Source of the DNA: Lycium barbarum
Taxonomy: Eukaryota; Streptophyta; Magnoliopsida; Solanales; Solanaceae
Length of the DNA stretch: 64,000 nt
Assembly (NCBI RefSeq): GCF_019175385.1
Contig: NC_083346.1
Coordinates: 90,650,333 to 90,714,332 of the forward strand
Direction of reading: 5' to 3'
Shown: positions 33,414 through 45,638 of the stretch, piece after piece
Numbering within the stretch: the first letter of the stretch is position 1
Layout: every line of letters begins with the position of its first letter
Made by a program: the position numbers and the translations under genes
Notes under the pieces: generated by a model
What the model was told of the DNA's origin: nothing
Database searches by the model: none
What the model saw: only the letters and a program-made list of their open reading frames with translations

Positions 33414-36400
33414 TGTCATGCCCTATTTTTAACGGATTAAAACTAGTTCACAACTTATGACTATGTTTCTTCTGATTTTGCAAATTTTCAGAGTCGCCAC
33501 CTAATTTTAGAAAATATTAGAAAACCATTTAAAAAAAAAAAAGTAAACTCCATTTTTTAGTCTTTGAAACCTGTGAGATTCTAGGTAAGGGTTTTATTTA
33601 CCCCGATGGGGAGGTGTTAAGTATCCCTCAGAGTCTATTCGAAGATAGTCTTTAAACTTAGCTTAATTAATACTAAAGGGGGATTATCTAATTATTTCTT
33701 ATTTATTATCACCTATTTTTTAAAGAAAGAAACTACAAAAAAGAAACTACTCTCCCAAAATGATTTGTACGAAAACGGGTTTTAAGGTGATTATGGCATG
33801 TGAGTAGATGCACATTTATGATAATGCATGCATGAGGAAAATATATATGATATTTATTTTATATAAGAATAATAAGTGTCATATAGAATAAGGAGAAATA
33901 TATTTTTATAAAAATAATCTACAATATGTGATAGAATATCCTAGGTGAATACTAAAAAATAATTATTGATGACATGATAATACTTATATATATGCACATT
34001 ATGAAAAGACAACTAAGGGAGTTGATGAAAATAAGATGTTATATGTATGATACATGTTTATGAAAATAGTATATAGGTATACTCATGGTAAAGGAAAATA
34101 ATTAATACAAGATGTATATATGCATGTGATGAGAAAAATGATTAAAGGAATACATGTAAAATAATACCTTTGTATATAGAGTTGAATATATACCTTGTAG
34201 TTCTCAAAAATACTTGGGCCACTATACTTGGGCCCTAGTAGGAGTTCTTGTATTAAACTCATAAACTTGGGTCTGCTCATGTTAGTACTAAAGGATAAAA
34301 TTCTGAGGAGAGAAAGGAAGGAGATGCTGGATTCTTTTGACGCGAAAATAGGGGACGACTAGACACGAGCAAATAAATCTGTTGCTGGTTGCTCCTATGA
34401 TCTGGGCAGAATTAGAGTTGAGCCACAACTCCAACAAACTCCCATGGTGTTCATGTGAAAAGAAAGAAAAGAAAAGGATTAGGTGCATATAACAAGACAA
34501 ATAAGCGGCAAAATATGAGAAAAGACAAAAAATATCAAAGGATAGACCGAAGGCTCGTTTTCAAGTCTAAGTTTGTTCTAGATGTGCAACATAGATGTTA
34601 AAGATTCTTACGAACGAGATGACCATATTCTAGAAAAAGATACACCTAAACAATTTATTTTTCTTAGCTAAACTAACACATATTGCTTTTGAAATAAAAG
34701 ATGGTTTTTAAAGCAAGAATTTAACCACACAAGAGAGGTACATTTACATGCTAATTAACCTCTTTTACATGCAACTGGTACATTGAGATGAGTTTTAACT
34801 GTTTCGGAGATTAAGAGAACGTAGCCATTTGAACACTCGGATTTATCTAAAAGAAAACACAGATGACCTGACCAAGTTTGAACCTTCAGGTTAATCTATT
34901 GATTCTCATGAGTGAACGTAAGCAAACCAAAAACTACCTAATACATGTCCACAGAAGCACAGTAACCTGACCCTCATGCAGTACTCAAAATTCATTCAGA
35001 TGGGTCATAAGAATAATAAGATACTTTATTACAATATAGGTTTCCACAATCATTCTAAAAGGAAGGAGATCCCTTTTCAAGCATGGAAGTGATTCTTTTG
35101 ACTTTGATCTTTACACACAATACATGGTTCTAATCCAACAAGATTCACAAGAGCTATTCAACATAGTTCTAAAAATAGACATATTCTGCTCATAGTAGCA
35201 TTGCTGGAGAGAAACACACTACTCATCTCAAGTATAACTTTCTGCCCATAATTCATAATACTTTGACACCAAAATGTTCTTAAAACCATCTTTTCAAACA
35301 TGAAACATGGATACAACTTGGAAGAAAACAAGCAAGAGTAAACATATTATTTTGAAACCTGTAGAAACTAGTATTAGATCTAAACCAATGAGGAATACCA
35401 TACTTCGAATTCTGGAAAGCTTACCATCCCATATGCTACCTTTGAAGAAATGACTATTTAAACATGAAAACGAATGCAAGTATTCAAGCAAGGAATCACA
35501 TTTTTTTAGCCCACGTCAGTGGCTATTATATGGTGAACTTCCTTTTAACAAGAAATTACAGCAAAATAGATCTACGACACACTCTGGGAGCAAAATTATG
35601 ACAAACAACCAAATCGATAATATATTGAAGCAAATTCAGTTAATGATCCCTCTTAGTCCGTATTGCTAATTACTCAATGAGTTAAACAAAATGGCGAGAT
35701 CCATACTTTATGTACGCTCAGGGCAGAATTTGAGAAACACATCAACGATCACATTTGAACTTAGAAACCAAAATAGATGAAGGACGAGGGTGATTTACAT
35801 GTTTGATATAAATTGTTCCAAATTCACACCAAACCTTATTGCTACCTTCTAACATAACACAATATCAATTTAAGATAGGTTTTCCACAAATTTAAGTAGT
35901 GCACGACCATTTTACTATCCTGCCCATTTGTTAGTTTCAAAAGAAAAGACACAATAGTAACTTAGTCTCGAATACAATCCCTTAGCAGTTTTGGATTTTT
36001 TTTTTTTTAAAAAAAAAATTAGCAAGAAGCCAGTTCAGTTTGTAAAACAAAGCTTATAAAAAGATATAGTACTTCATGTTATCTCCTATACTTTTTAAAG
36101 AAAAAAACAGCCTAAGTTCTCACAAATCTTTGCAAATTTTGCCTTTAGACAAGTTCGCATCATCAACTCAAAAGAACACCAAGATAGTTACTATATTCTA
36201 GCACTGATGTTTCATTCACACAAGTAAATCGACAAGCAAACAATTTTTAGACTATTATTTTTTTTAACCAGTAATTTTCCCCAACCAAAACAGTAACTTT
36301 TTAACCCCAAAACAGTAGCTGTTTTAGTTAAAAAAAAAAAACAGTAGCTTTCTTTTTATATCAAAACAGTAGCTTTTCCTTAAAAATAATAACTTTTTCT

Positions 36401-38683
36401 CTCGAACAAAACATCACCCTTTTATTTGATCGAACTTAATAACCTTTTCTTTTCAGTTATAAGGCATCATATATTCACATATAGGTTCTAGACAAAGTCA
36501 CGGCATAACAGTCCTTAAGAGTATTTGAAGAAAGAAGATCTACAAAAGCGATAAAGTTACTTCAACAACTAGAAATTTCAACTAATGCAAATTTATATAA
36601 GTCAGTGGTTTCCTTCCTAAACGCCCTTAGTCTTTATTAGACTTTCACATGCTTACGTTCAGGATGGCTCATCTGCTATTTATTTATTTTAACGAAAACA
36701 GACCCAAAAATGTACAGAACTCAAAAAATGAACCAGCCCAGATAATCAAACGACTACATGTTAATTATGTAAACCGAGAATGAAACGAGGAGAAGTTTTC
36801 ATATATGTCTAGATTCCAACTCAAAATATACTTAACAAGAATTATCCCACCACCTTAACCATGATAACATTACAAATTTCTATGGGAAAAGAAGTAGAAC
36901 TGTCCCTTTTTTAAAAAAAAAAAAATATTTACTTGATCATACGAGAGGATAACGACAAAGGGAATACCAAATCTGCATAGAAGCTCATATTACACTCTCA
37001 CAAATCAGTAGTTTCCCTTGTTAAATTCATGGTTTCTATAGGTCATTTTTTTTCACTGATTTATGTTAGAAATAGGAAAGTCACGGACTAAAAAAAATGA
37101 CTGAAACATAGAGTTAGCCAAGCGACAAGGTTAAACACATATTCGACGAAATTGGTCGCCCTACACTAATTTACAACAAACGAAGAGAGAACACATTCCA
37201 GCCAACCAAACCAAGTAAACGACGAGAAATACTTGAACGACTACATTTCTACTTCTTATAAAATGAAAGACGAAAAGAGGACGAGTGTGATTACCTTCTA
37301 CCTTCTCTGTGACAGCGAACTGAGGCTATTATTGTCGTCGAGTCTCGGAATCCGCTTGAAGTGGTCTTTGCTCAGCCGAGAACTAAAAGAAGGGATTTCG
37401 ACAATTAAAACTTAGAGCGATAATCGAAACTTAGAGTAAAAAATAAGATTTTTCTGAGAAAACCAAGTTTTTAGCAAAGGGAATTTTATGAGGGAAAACT
37501 TGAAAAATAACAAGGATTTTTTGTGGTTGTTCAACCTCTCCTAAAACAGCCCATGGAGGCTGGTATTTATAGCTAAAGTCTTAGGTGTTTCAACAGCTAG
37601 TTTATGAGGCATTTGCCTTGGAATTTCGGATTAAAGGGAGGGAAAACTTTGAGATTTCAAAAAGATGAAATGATGAAGAAAAAGTGACGGATTCTCACCT
37701 TTTTCAGAGGTGAAGTGAAAGGAAAGAGCTGTTGGGGCCAAAAATCCGAAAGTTTTCTCAGCAAACCGAGCTCTGAAGAGGGGGTGAGGCTGTTATCCAT
37801 CGAATCATCCTTGTATTCACAAGATTCTCACATTTTCCCTCTTTGGAAGTTGAACAAGCTAGTTTGCAGAGCATTAATGGCTCTATAATCTCGTAGAGAG
37901 GGTGAGGGGACTAAAGAGACGTGATGGCGGTGGCGCCAAGGATGGCTTTTGTACACTGGTCCGTCGATGGAACCGGCGGTGATGGGAGATGGCGTCGTTT
38001 GGTTAGGGTTGTTTGTTTGAAGAGGAGTGTAGGGATTTGGATCACTTTTTGTTAGAATGAAAAAATGGGTTGAAGACTTAGTTGGGGATTTAGGTATTTA
38101 ATGTTTATTGGGCTGGGTCGGGTCCTATGGGTATTGGGCTTGGAGTGAATGGTTTTAGGCTACTGATTTTGTTTAAGGGGAAAAGGGAATTGGCCCAATA
38201 TTATGGGTAGATGATTTAATTTCTAATTCTTTTTACTTCAATCAATTAATTAAAATATGCTTCTTTGTACTAATCAATTCCCACAAAATGTATACCTATA
38301 TAAATTGCAATATGAGTATTTAATATACGTATTTAGTTTTTAAATAGAGTAAAAGATGATTAATACGGTAATAAGTAGGATTAAAGAAAAAATGTCAATG
38401 CTAATATTGATATAAGAATACCAATACTATTTTTGAGTGATTTAATTGTAAAGAATGATGTTAAAAAACAAAATTATAATTGTATATATAAAAAAAAATA
38501 TGATGTTTGGTGATTTAAAAAAAAAAACGATAGAAACCTTTCTTAATTTTAGAGAATAATATCTAAAAAATAGTGTAGTAATTAGTGAAAATATTCCAAA
38601 CTCCTTTATTGGGGAATTTTTACGACTGAGAAGCATAGTGAAATTAATTAAACAAAAAGGAGGGCCAAAATTGGGTGTCAACA
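33414..38683 (-). mobile_element. Giant solo LTR, second copy (5270 bp)
   Basis: Plus strand TGTCATGCCCTATTTTTAAC to CCAAAATTGGGTGTCAACA, with a perfect 5-bp target duplication, ATGAG (33409-33413 and 38684-38688). The conserved block near its low end (GAGTCGCCACCTAATTTTAG, GATTCTAGGTAAGGGTT) matches 61.5 kb directly and 18.2 kb inverted. A TATAAATA box on the minus strand at 37564-37571 sets the orientation. There is no coding region, primer-binding site or second LTR, so this is a solo LTR left by recombination. Confidence 0.85.
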
Positions 38684-38688
38684 ATGAG

Positions 38689-39060
38689 TGAAGGGAATAA
38701 TGAAAATATACGGGAGGTGGAAGCAATTCTATGGAATCACAAAACATGAACAACACTGAGATACAAAGAAACACCAAAAATACTGTCTCTTCCAATGAGG
38801 TGGTGAGAGGTAGAGGGAAGATAAGGAAATTTGGAAGAATGCAAGCTCTCTCAGAAGACATTACTGAAGGCAGATCCAAAAGAAAGAACAAGTTACATGA
38901 CACTGCTCAAAGTCAAGGAAAAATCCTTTCCACTGACACTAGAGGCAGAAGTAAATCAAAAAAAAAAAAAGGAAGATTAGCAAAACAAAGATCAAATCCC
39001 AAAAATAAAGGGATAGATCAAAGACAAAGTGCTCCACCCCCCCCCCCCCCCCCACATTCC
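38689..39060 (+). pseudogene. LINE ORF1 C-terminal basic tail
   Basis: After the giant LTR the charged ORF1 tail resumes with arginine- and lysine-rich runs (RGRGKIRKFGRMQ, GRSKSKKKKGRLAK). It ends next to a run of 17 C (39037-39053) translated as polyproline. ORF2 starts immediately after at MISAIFWNIRG. Confidence 0.6.
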
Positions 39061-39740
39061 ATGATTAGTGCAATCTTTTGGAATATTAGGGGGGTTAGGT
39101 CTAAGAAATCTTACTACAGACTCAAAACTCTTGCTCACATTAATAGAGTGGTTTTTGTTTCCATATATGAACCATTTATTGATAGAAGAAAGACAAATGG
39201 CTACATGAGATAATTTGGTTTCCATCATTGTTTGGCTAATGACAATGGCCAGATATGGTGCTTCTGGAAAAATGCTGACTACACTGAAGTTGTTACAAAT
39301 ACTGATCAACAGGTTACTCTAAATCTCAAAAACACTGTCACTGATAATGGAAACTTTGTTACTGCAATTTATGCCAAATATACTCCTAGTGAAAGGGAAG
39401 AGTTATGGGAAAGTATTCTTGATACTAGCAATCAGGTAAATGGTCCATGGTGCATGAGAGGTCACTTCAATGTGATCATGGACCCCGATGAGAAGTTGGG
39501 TGGTCTTCCACATAGAATGAGCAAGAGTATGGACTTCATTAATTATATGGATGCTTGTGGTCTCAGTGACATTGGTTTTTCTGGACTAAAGTTCACTTGG
39601 TGTAATTATTGGAGACCAAGTAAAAGGGTGTGGATGAGATTGGATAGGATATTTATAAATGATGAATTGGCTTAAAAATTTCAGAGCAACACTGTTCAAC
39701 ATCTCCCAAGAACTGGTTCTGACCACAGACCTCTACTTAT
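39061..39740 (+). pseudogene. LINE ORF2 endonuclease domain
   Basis: An AP-endonuclease-like domain that nicks target DNA: ISAIFWNIRGVRSKK (N motif), SIYEPFIDRRKTNGY (E motif), GQIWCFW, PWCMRGHFNVIMDPDEKLGG, SDIGFSGLKFTWCNYW and GSDHRPLLIK (SDH motif). A stop interrupts after KTNGYMR (39211). The usual GDFN motif reads GHFN, replacing a catalytic Asp by His. A second stop follows INDELA (39673). Inactive. Confidence 0.9.
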
Positions 39741-40400
39741 CAAGTGCCACAATGATCACCAAATTCATATCAGCTACTTCAAGTTCTTAAATTTTTGGGG
39801 TGACCAACTTGATTTCTTAGAGATTGTTCAATAATCTTGGAATGAAGAGGCCAGAGGTAATGCAATGTGGATTCTTCAAACTAAACTGAAAAGGCTCAGC
39901 AAAACCTTGAGTCAATGGTCTAAACAAAAAACGGGGGATATCCAGATACAAACACAGGACTTTGAAGCGAAGATGGAGATTTTGGAGGAACTAGACATTA
40001 GAAACAACACTGAACAAGGAAGGGAAGATCTTAATAGGGGTTATGCAGAATACATCAGATGGTTGAATTTGCAGGATTCTATGATGAAGCAAAAAACTTA
40101 GTTACAGTGGTTTAAGGATGGTGATAAAAACACCAAATATTTTCACAGTGTCTTGAGGAACAAAAGAAGAAGGTTACAGATGCAGAGAATAAAGAACATC
40201 AGGGGCAGAATAAATATGATCAGGACTTGTACTGGTTTTATGGACAAAAGCTTTCCTTTTACTTATCTTGGTTGTCTTATTTATACTGGGAAAAAGAAAA
40301 TTTCTTACTTTGATAGCATGGTTGTAAAAATCATTAAAAGACTAAATGCTTGGCAACAAAATATGTTGTCTTGTGGTGGTAGACAGTACTAATCAAGAGT
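39741..40400 (+). pseudogene. LINE ORF2 reverse transcriptase remnant with deleted palm
   Basis: The pre-RT segment is present (LQWFKDGDKNTKYFHSVLRN, RIKNIRG) with stops at 39832 and 40099. The frame then jumps directly to a post-catalytic segment (SFPFTYLGCLIYTGKKKISY, VVKIIKRLNAWQQNMLSCGG). All central motifs, including the FADD box of this family, are missing between about 40205 and 40220, an internal deletion I infer to be over 1 kb from the usual spacing in plant L1 elements. Confidence 0.8.
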
Positions 40401-40433
40401 GTGCTCAGTCTCTTCCCATCTACATCCTATCTG

Positions 40434-40464
<31 letters not shown>

Positions 40465-42193
40465 AAAAAAAAGGGACTTTGGAGCTTATGCAAAAACATA
40501 TTGTCAACTTCTTCTGGGAAATGCTAATGGTAAGAATAAATACCCCTGGAGTTCTTGGGACAAACTATGCTTTCCTAAAAGTGAAGCTGGGATTGGTATC
40601 AGAAGCATGCATGAAATATCTAATACTCTCACGGTAAAAAGATGGTGGCAATTCAGATCCAAGACTTCAATATGGGTTGATTTCTTAAATGCTAAATATT
40701 GTCCAAGAATGAATGTTGTTGGCAAGAAATGGGTGTCAGGAAATTCTCAAGCATGGAAATTTTTGTTGATTGCCAGAGATAAGTGTGAATAATACATTCA
40801 TTGGAAAATTAATTCTGGTGAATGCAATTTTTGGTGGGATAACTGGACTGAAATGGGACCTCTAGCACAAAACTACTCAAGCTACATCACCAGAGGGAAT
40901 GCAAAAGCTAAAGTGAAAGACTTCATGGTGCAGAACAGGTGGAATGCTCAAAAGCTTTACAATACCTTACCTGGCCAGATTGCCTTGCATATCCTTTCAA
41001 TTGAACTGGGACAAGATGATATGGATGATTATGCTGTATGGACTTTATCAGAAGATGGACAGTATACTAATAGTACTGCTTGGTAGTTGGTAAGGAACCA
41101 CAGACAAATTAACTCCACTATCAATAAAATGTGGCAGAAGTCTATTCCTTTTAAGCAATATTTTATTTGTTGGAGATTATTTTTTGGAAAGCGACCATTC
41201 AAAGAAGCAATGAAATGGTTAGACAACCAAGATGCTGTGGACTGTGTTTGCTGTTTTGCTCCTAAAAATGAGACTATGCAACACGTGTTTGTGGAAGGCA
41301 AAGCTGCTGAATACATATGGAAAGCTATGGGAGCTTCTCTTGGCATCCAACATCATCATATACCAATAAGGGGACTCTTGAACTACTGGTGGAACAGGAA
41401 AGCCAAAAACAAAGTTCATAAATTGATTCTACAAGCCACCCCAATCATGGTTTGCTGGGAAATATGGAAAGCATGGACTGCTTATAAGTATGGAGATAAC
41501 AACAAGTTCCAGTTGTACAGAATGGTCACTAAGTGCATATGGAACATGAAAGCTGTGATTCAAGATGCATTCCCCTCTGTTGTTATAGATGAGAGTTGGA
41601 TCAGCATATGCAACTATGTTAAAAGGCTTAGCCCAATTATCAGATCAGTCACTATCAAATGGAACAAACCACAAACTAATATGACAAAGTTGAACACTGA
41701 TGGGAGTCACTTCAAGAGTACTAGTAAGGCAGGAATTGAAGGAGTGGTGAGAAATGAACATGGTGATCTCATTGCAACCTTCTCCTTCCTTGTTCAATGC
41801 AACAGTAGCAATCAGGTAAAAGTACTTGCTATCAGAACTGGAGTGGAATGGTGCATACAAAATGGGGTGTTGAACCTTCATGTGGAACTGGATAGTATGG
41901 TTATAGCAAACATGCTGATTAACAAAGATACTGATAACCTCAAGCTCAAACACATTGTGAGGAGTACTACTAACCTGCTAAATGGCACCAAGCACTGCAT
42001 ATCTCATTGCTTCAGAGAAGTCAACAAATGTGCTGATTTTTTGGCCAAGCTAGCTGCTACAAGTGGTAATAGGACCTTCTATCACTCTCTACGAGAACTG
42101 CCTAGAGAGGTAAAGGGACTATTACAACTTGACAAAGGACAGGTCCCTACTTTTAGAAGAAGCTATGAAAAAAGTAATTTCTTTGTTAGTTAA
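40401..42193 (+). pseudogene. LINE ORF2 C-terminus: zf-RVT and RNase H domains
   Basis: After a run of 24 C (40441-40464) the thumb and connection region continues in broken frames (GTLELMQKHIVNFFW, CFPKSEAGIGIRSMHEISNT). A zf-RVT-type region follows (AVWTLSEDGQYTNSTAW; CVCCFAPKNETMQHVF). The last 368-residue frame (41087-42193) carries an RNase H domain: KLNTDGSHFKSTSKAG, VLAIRTGVEWC, HVELDSMVIA and KCADFLAKLA. The second catalytic position looks altered (QVKVLAIR where AE...ALR is usual). This late frame is the longest intact LINE piece. A 3' leader of about 220 bp and an A-rich tail follow to 42417. Confidence 0.85.
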
Positions 42194-42431
42194 CTTACTT
42201 TGTTTTCTTGGAAAGGATTTGTATAGGCTAATTCCTTTCCTAAGATTGTTATGTCAATCTTTTTTTGTAGATTAGAGGCAAGGTTTCCATGTCCCCCTCT
42301 AATCATTGTAAGTTTTTGTGCTTATTAATTTAACATGGTAGGGGTCCAAGCCAAACCCCCACACCATAGGCCCACAACCTAATGGTGATGGCTTAAATAA
42401 AACAAAAAGAAAAAAAAAAGTCAATTCAAGT

Positions 42432-42549
42432 AAACACTTCCTTTTCCAAAGCTTTCTCTTCTTTAGTTGAATCTTCCGATCTTAGTTAACGATCTTGGGC
42501 TAGCAGAAGATCTCCCCGATTTACTTTTCTTCTGCTATATTTCTCTACA
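42432..42549 (+). repeat. 3' LTR of Copia copy 2, displaced end
   Basis: It resumes with AAACACTTCC after the LINE target duplication and ends TGCTATATTTCTCTACA. It matches 6614-6740 of copy 1 inverted. The next bases (GTGGT) would be the expected target duplication, but the 5' partner is missing. Confidence 0.85.
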
Positions 42550-43616
42550 GTGGTTACACGTGCGAGGCACTTGACATAGAATAAAAGCACGAATATTAAA
42601 ATGCTAATTGTTGATTGATTAAAATACCCTGGAATGCCAACCCACTTTTGTACCCTCAAAATAAATAAATTATATCTTCAAAAGGTAAAATACGCATAGG
42701 ATAAAAAATAGTAATCTTTAACACTTTATCTAATAATTAGGACTTCAAAATGTTACTTTTGGATTACGGTAAACCCAAACATATGTCAAGTTTGTAAAGG
42801 AGTCTAACTTAAAGATTTATTTCCTGTATAAAGAGGTTACATGCATAATGAGACAATTTAGTAGTACATGATAAGATTGTGAATATTGACTTTGCCTAAA
42901 ATTAGACTTTGAATTTTTAGCTAAGATATTTCAGCTATGAAATCCTACGCATAAATATATCCTACGTGGATTGTGAACATAATAAGCGTCAACTGTTAAA
43001 ACTAAATATATTTGATTTGGGCTCATATAAGGAGTCAACTATATTATAAAAACAAGGGGAAAAAAAGGAGGGAAATAACATTTTTTCTCTTAGACATGTC
43101 GTTCTTTGTTTTTCAAGTTAGAAAGCTATTTTATACCAGAAAGGTATAATGATATTTGATTTGCTTGTAGGTGCATTAATTATTCAAGGATCTTGAAGAA
43201 TGTAAACATATAACAGATTTTTGAAGGAGGATTGACTTTTAGAGGTTTCTCTTTAAAATCCTTGGGAACTTGTTTAATGCATTGAAGTTGAAGAATTTTT
43301 CAAGCAGATAGAGGGATTTTCCTGTCGTTATTAATAATTAAAATTCTTCCCTTATGTTTTATGTATAATAAAGAAACAACTGATTAGTGTTGTTATCCTA
43401 ATTTCTTTTGGGGCAAGAAGAAATTTTCCATCATTGTCTTTAATGTGAGATATCATTGGATGGCTTCTTCAACATTTTTATCTCTTTTACTTAATTCATT
43501 ATTAACTTAATTCAGTGATTAGGGACAACTGTTGATTCTTGGAGAGAATTTGAACTTGTCCAAGTGTTTGGCAGGGAATGTGAGTTATTCAAAAAAGTGA
43601 CAGGGCATAACGTGCG
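42550..43616 (+). mobile_element. Helitron-like unit 1 of tandem array (decayed)
   Basis: It opens with a hairpin-like ACGTGCGAGGCAC and then AATAAAAGCACGAATAT and TGTTGATTGATTAAAATACC, a diverged form of the leader seen in units 2-4. It also shares CGCATAGGATAAAA with units 2 and 4. It ends near ACGTGCGAGGCTTAC, a degenerate version of the hairpin. No coding sequence. Boundaries are approximate. Confidence 0.45.
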
Positions 43617-44452
43617 AGGCTTACTTTAAAAGCATAAATATAAATGTTGGTTGATCAAAATATCCTTCAAATATTGAACGACTTTTATACCCTTTGAAAG
43701 CTAAACTAACCTTTGAGAACATAATTTACGTAGGATAAAATTGTAAAATTAGGAGTAACATGAATTTGCATTGTTTTCTAATTCCAATGGAATTCCAAAA
43801 CAACAGTTTCACCCATAAAAAAAAAAAAGATTAAAACCAAAGGACTCCAAGTCAGAATTAAGACGAAACCCAACGGTGTTAATACACCCACATATGGTAA
43901 GAAGCCAGTGAAAAAAATATCAAACGTGTTTTGCTCCAAATATTTTATAGCACACGAGTTTTGTTCCTCCCGGAGAAATTAAGGATGAGCCGACCACTTC
44001 TACATAAAAAAAACCCCACTATTTTATATTCTTTATCATGAACTCTTTATCGAATATTATTTTTAAGATGTGTGCTGCAAAAGAATGTGATAAAACTCAG
44101 TAAAACTTCATATTAGTATCAGATATATCCTTTCATAATATTAGTTGCAAAAGAAAGAGGGTCTTTTTCTGTTAATAGTTCTGGCTTTTGTGGAAGTATC
44201 GTTAACGGGTTATGCGGCATTAAGGCATTGGAATTTGTATTAGTTTGATAACAATGATGAGAACCGGCTAAGGCTCATGATTACGTAATCCTACTATTTG
44301 GTATAAACTTATTGTCAACTTTAGAAGTCTCTGCGCCAAATTATCAATTATTTTTAGAATATAAAAGTAGTTGAAAGTTTAGATTTTATTTATGCATTTT
44401 TTTAGCATATGAAGCAAGATATATTCGTGCAACGCACGAACATAAAGACTAG
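43617..44452 (+). mobile_element. Helitron-like unit 2 with intact 3' end
   Basis: The leader reads TTTAAAAGCATAAATATAAA, then ATGTTGGTTGATCAAAATAT. The 3' end has a perfect 7-bp hairpin TTCGTGC-aac-GCACGAA (44424-44440), eight bases, then CTAG (44449-44452) followed by T. Hairpin plus CTRR before a T is the diagnostic Helitron 3' terminus. No Rep/helicase is encoded. Confidence 0.7.
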
Positions 44453-44747
44453 TTATTTTAAAAGCATGAATATAAATGTTGGTTGACCAAAATATCTTTC
44501 AAATATTGAACGACTTTTATGTCTTTACCATTACTATTAACATTTAATTACTAATAATCCTAATTCTATTAAACTCCCAATCATCGGCCGTTACTAAACT
44601 CATTACCCCAATTCTATTTCAACTAACCCACCTTAATTATAGCAGACTTACTCATAAAAATAGGACAGGGCCTTACGTCTAATTATCCTCACTACTAAAA
44701 AAACAGGGATTTCCGACCAAAAATTTCAACCACACGAGGTCAAAAAA

Positions 44748-45150
44748 GCCTTTATTTCGACCAATTTTTCGACCACATGCGTAGGTCGATAACAGCTTGG
44801 TCGAAATCACATTCTACCGAAATTAAGGGAAAAATTGTTTTCGACCACATGTGGTCAAAAAAATTATTTTTATATTAAATTATATTTAAATTTTTCGACT
44901 ACGTGTGGTCGAAAACATTATTTATATTTAAATATAAAAAGAAAATAAAAATTCAATTTCGACCACATGTGGTCGAAATTGTAAAATGGGCCCAGAAATT
45001 CGACCACGTGTGGTCGAAATCTGGCAAGAATCTTGCTAAATTTCGACCACATGTGGTCGAAATTGAATTTTTATTTTCTTTTTTTCGACCTCATGTGGTC
45101 AAAATTGTGAAATATCTGGGATGATTTCGACCACATGTGGTCGAAAATCT
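44748..45150. repeat. Left subterminal palindrome array of CACTA
   Basis: At least seven copies or variants of TCGACCACATGTGGTCGA, including CACGTG-type variants near 45002. The core is a perfect palindrome containing CACATGTG. Confidence 0.9.
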
Positions 45151-45424
45151 GGAATATTTTTTTCAGCATTTGCCTGCTTTTGGCAGCCCACCTGCCAATT
45201 TCCAAATAGTCAAATTCATCAATCAAAACAGCCATCCAATTCATCAACAATGCAACACAACAACCATAAACAATGTTCAAACACTTGAACACTTAAACAT
45301 TGTCCATTCAACCTCAAAGTACCTAAAATTAAAACTACATTCAAACACTTAAACATCATAAACGTAAAAGTACTTCTAATTCAAACTAAAACTACATTCA
45401 AACCCTTAAAGATAATATACATAT

Positions 45425-45565
45425 CTATTTAAACATATCCATCATAAACTATTAATTTGGGCTTGCATACCCAACATCCTAGCCTCCGAGGAATTAAGTG
45501 TTCTTGTTAGCTGAGCAACTTGATGCTTCATAGCTTCATACTCCTTAGAATCAAGAAAAAAGAAA
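45425..45565 (-). pseudogene. Possible CACTA protein C-terminal coiled-coil remnant
   Basis: A minus-strand frame reads EYEAMKHQVAQLTRTLNSSE, then ARMLGMQ, resembling the coiled-coil tail of plant En/Spm accessory proteins. It lies just downstream of the captured CBL exons in the same orientation. Short, so family assignment is tentative. Confidence 0.4.
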
Positions 45566-45638
45566 AATCTCATCAGACAACAACATCCTATGTCTAATAT
45601 ATTAATGTTCACCACACATCAATATCAAAACATGATAC

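Larger units (their letters stand above)
19484..42417 (+). mobile_element. L1-type LINE retrotransposon, 5' end to poly(A), with two large insertions
   Basis: The LINE starts after AAGCCAATTCAAGT (19470-19483) and ends in an A-rich tail followed by AAGTCAATTCAAGT (42418-42431), a 14-bp target duplication with one mismatch. Its own sequence is in three pieces: 19484-19866, 32087-33408 and 38689-42417 (about 5.4 kb). The insertions are the gypsy element (19872-32081) and the giant solo LTR (33414-38683). It has ORF1 (DUF4283-like plus zinc knuckle) and ORF2 (endonuclease, reverse transcriptase remnant, zf-RVT, RNase H). The 5' leader is retained, so it was probably nearly full length when inserted. 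Confidence 0.85.
6773..42549 (+). mobile_element. Non-autonomous Copia retrotransposon (copy 2), host of the nested insertions
   Basis: The element's own sequence is in pieces: gag 6773-7151, gag to protease 10206-10813, acidic segment to LTR 18431-19483, and LTR end 42432-42549. The pieces align in order with copy 1. Its 3' LTR begins TGTGAAGAAAT at 19196 and ends ATTTCTCTACA at 42549; without the LINE it is about 406 bp. No 5' LTR or primer-binding site is found: the element begins with a displaced gag fragment (6773-6813) next to copy 1. Divergence from copy 1 is large (many amino-acid changes, separate stops), so the two are old, independent copies. Confidence 0.75.

Noticed and set aside
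40401..40637. Proline-rich frames beginning at the C24 run
   Set aside because: The proline run is a homopolymer expansion in LINE ORF2; flanking residues match LINE sequence in alternating frames.
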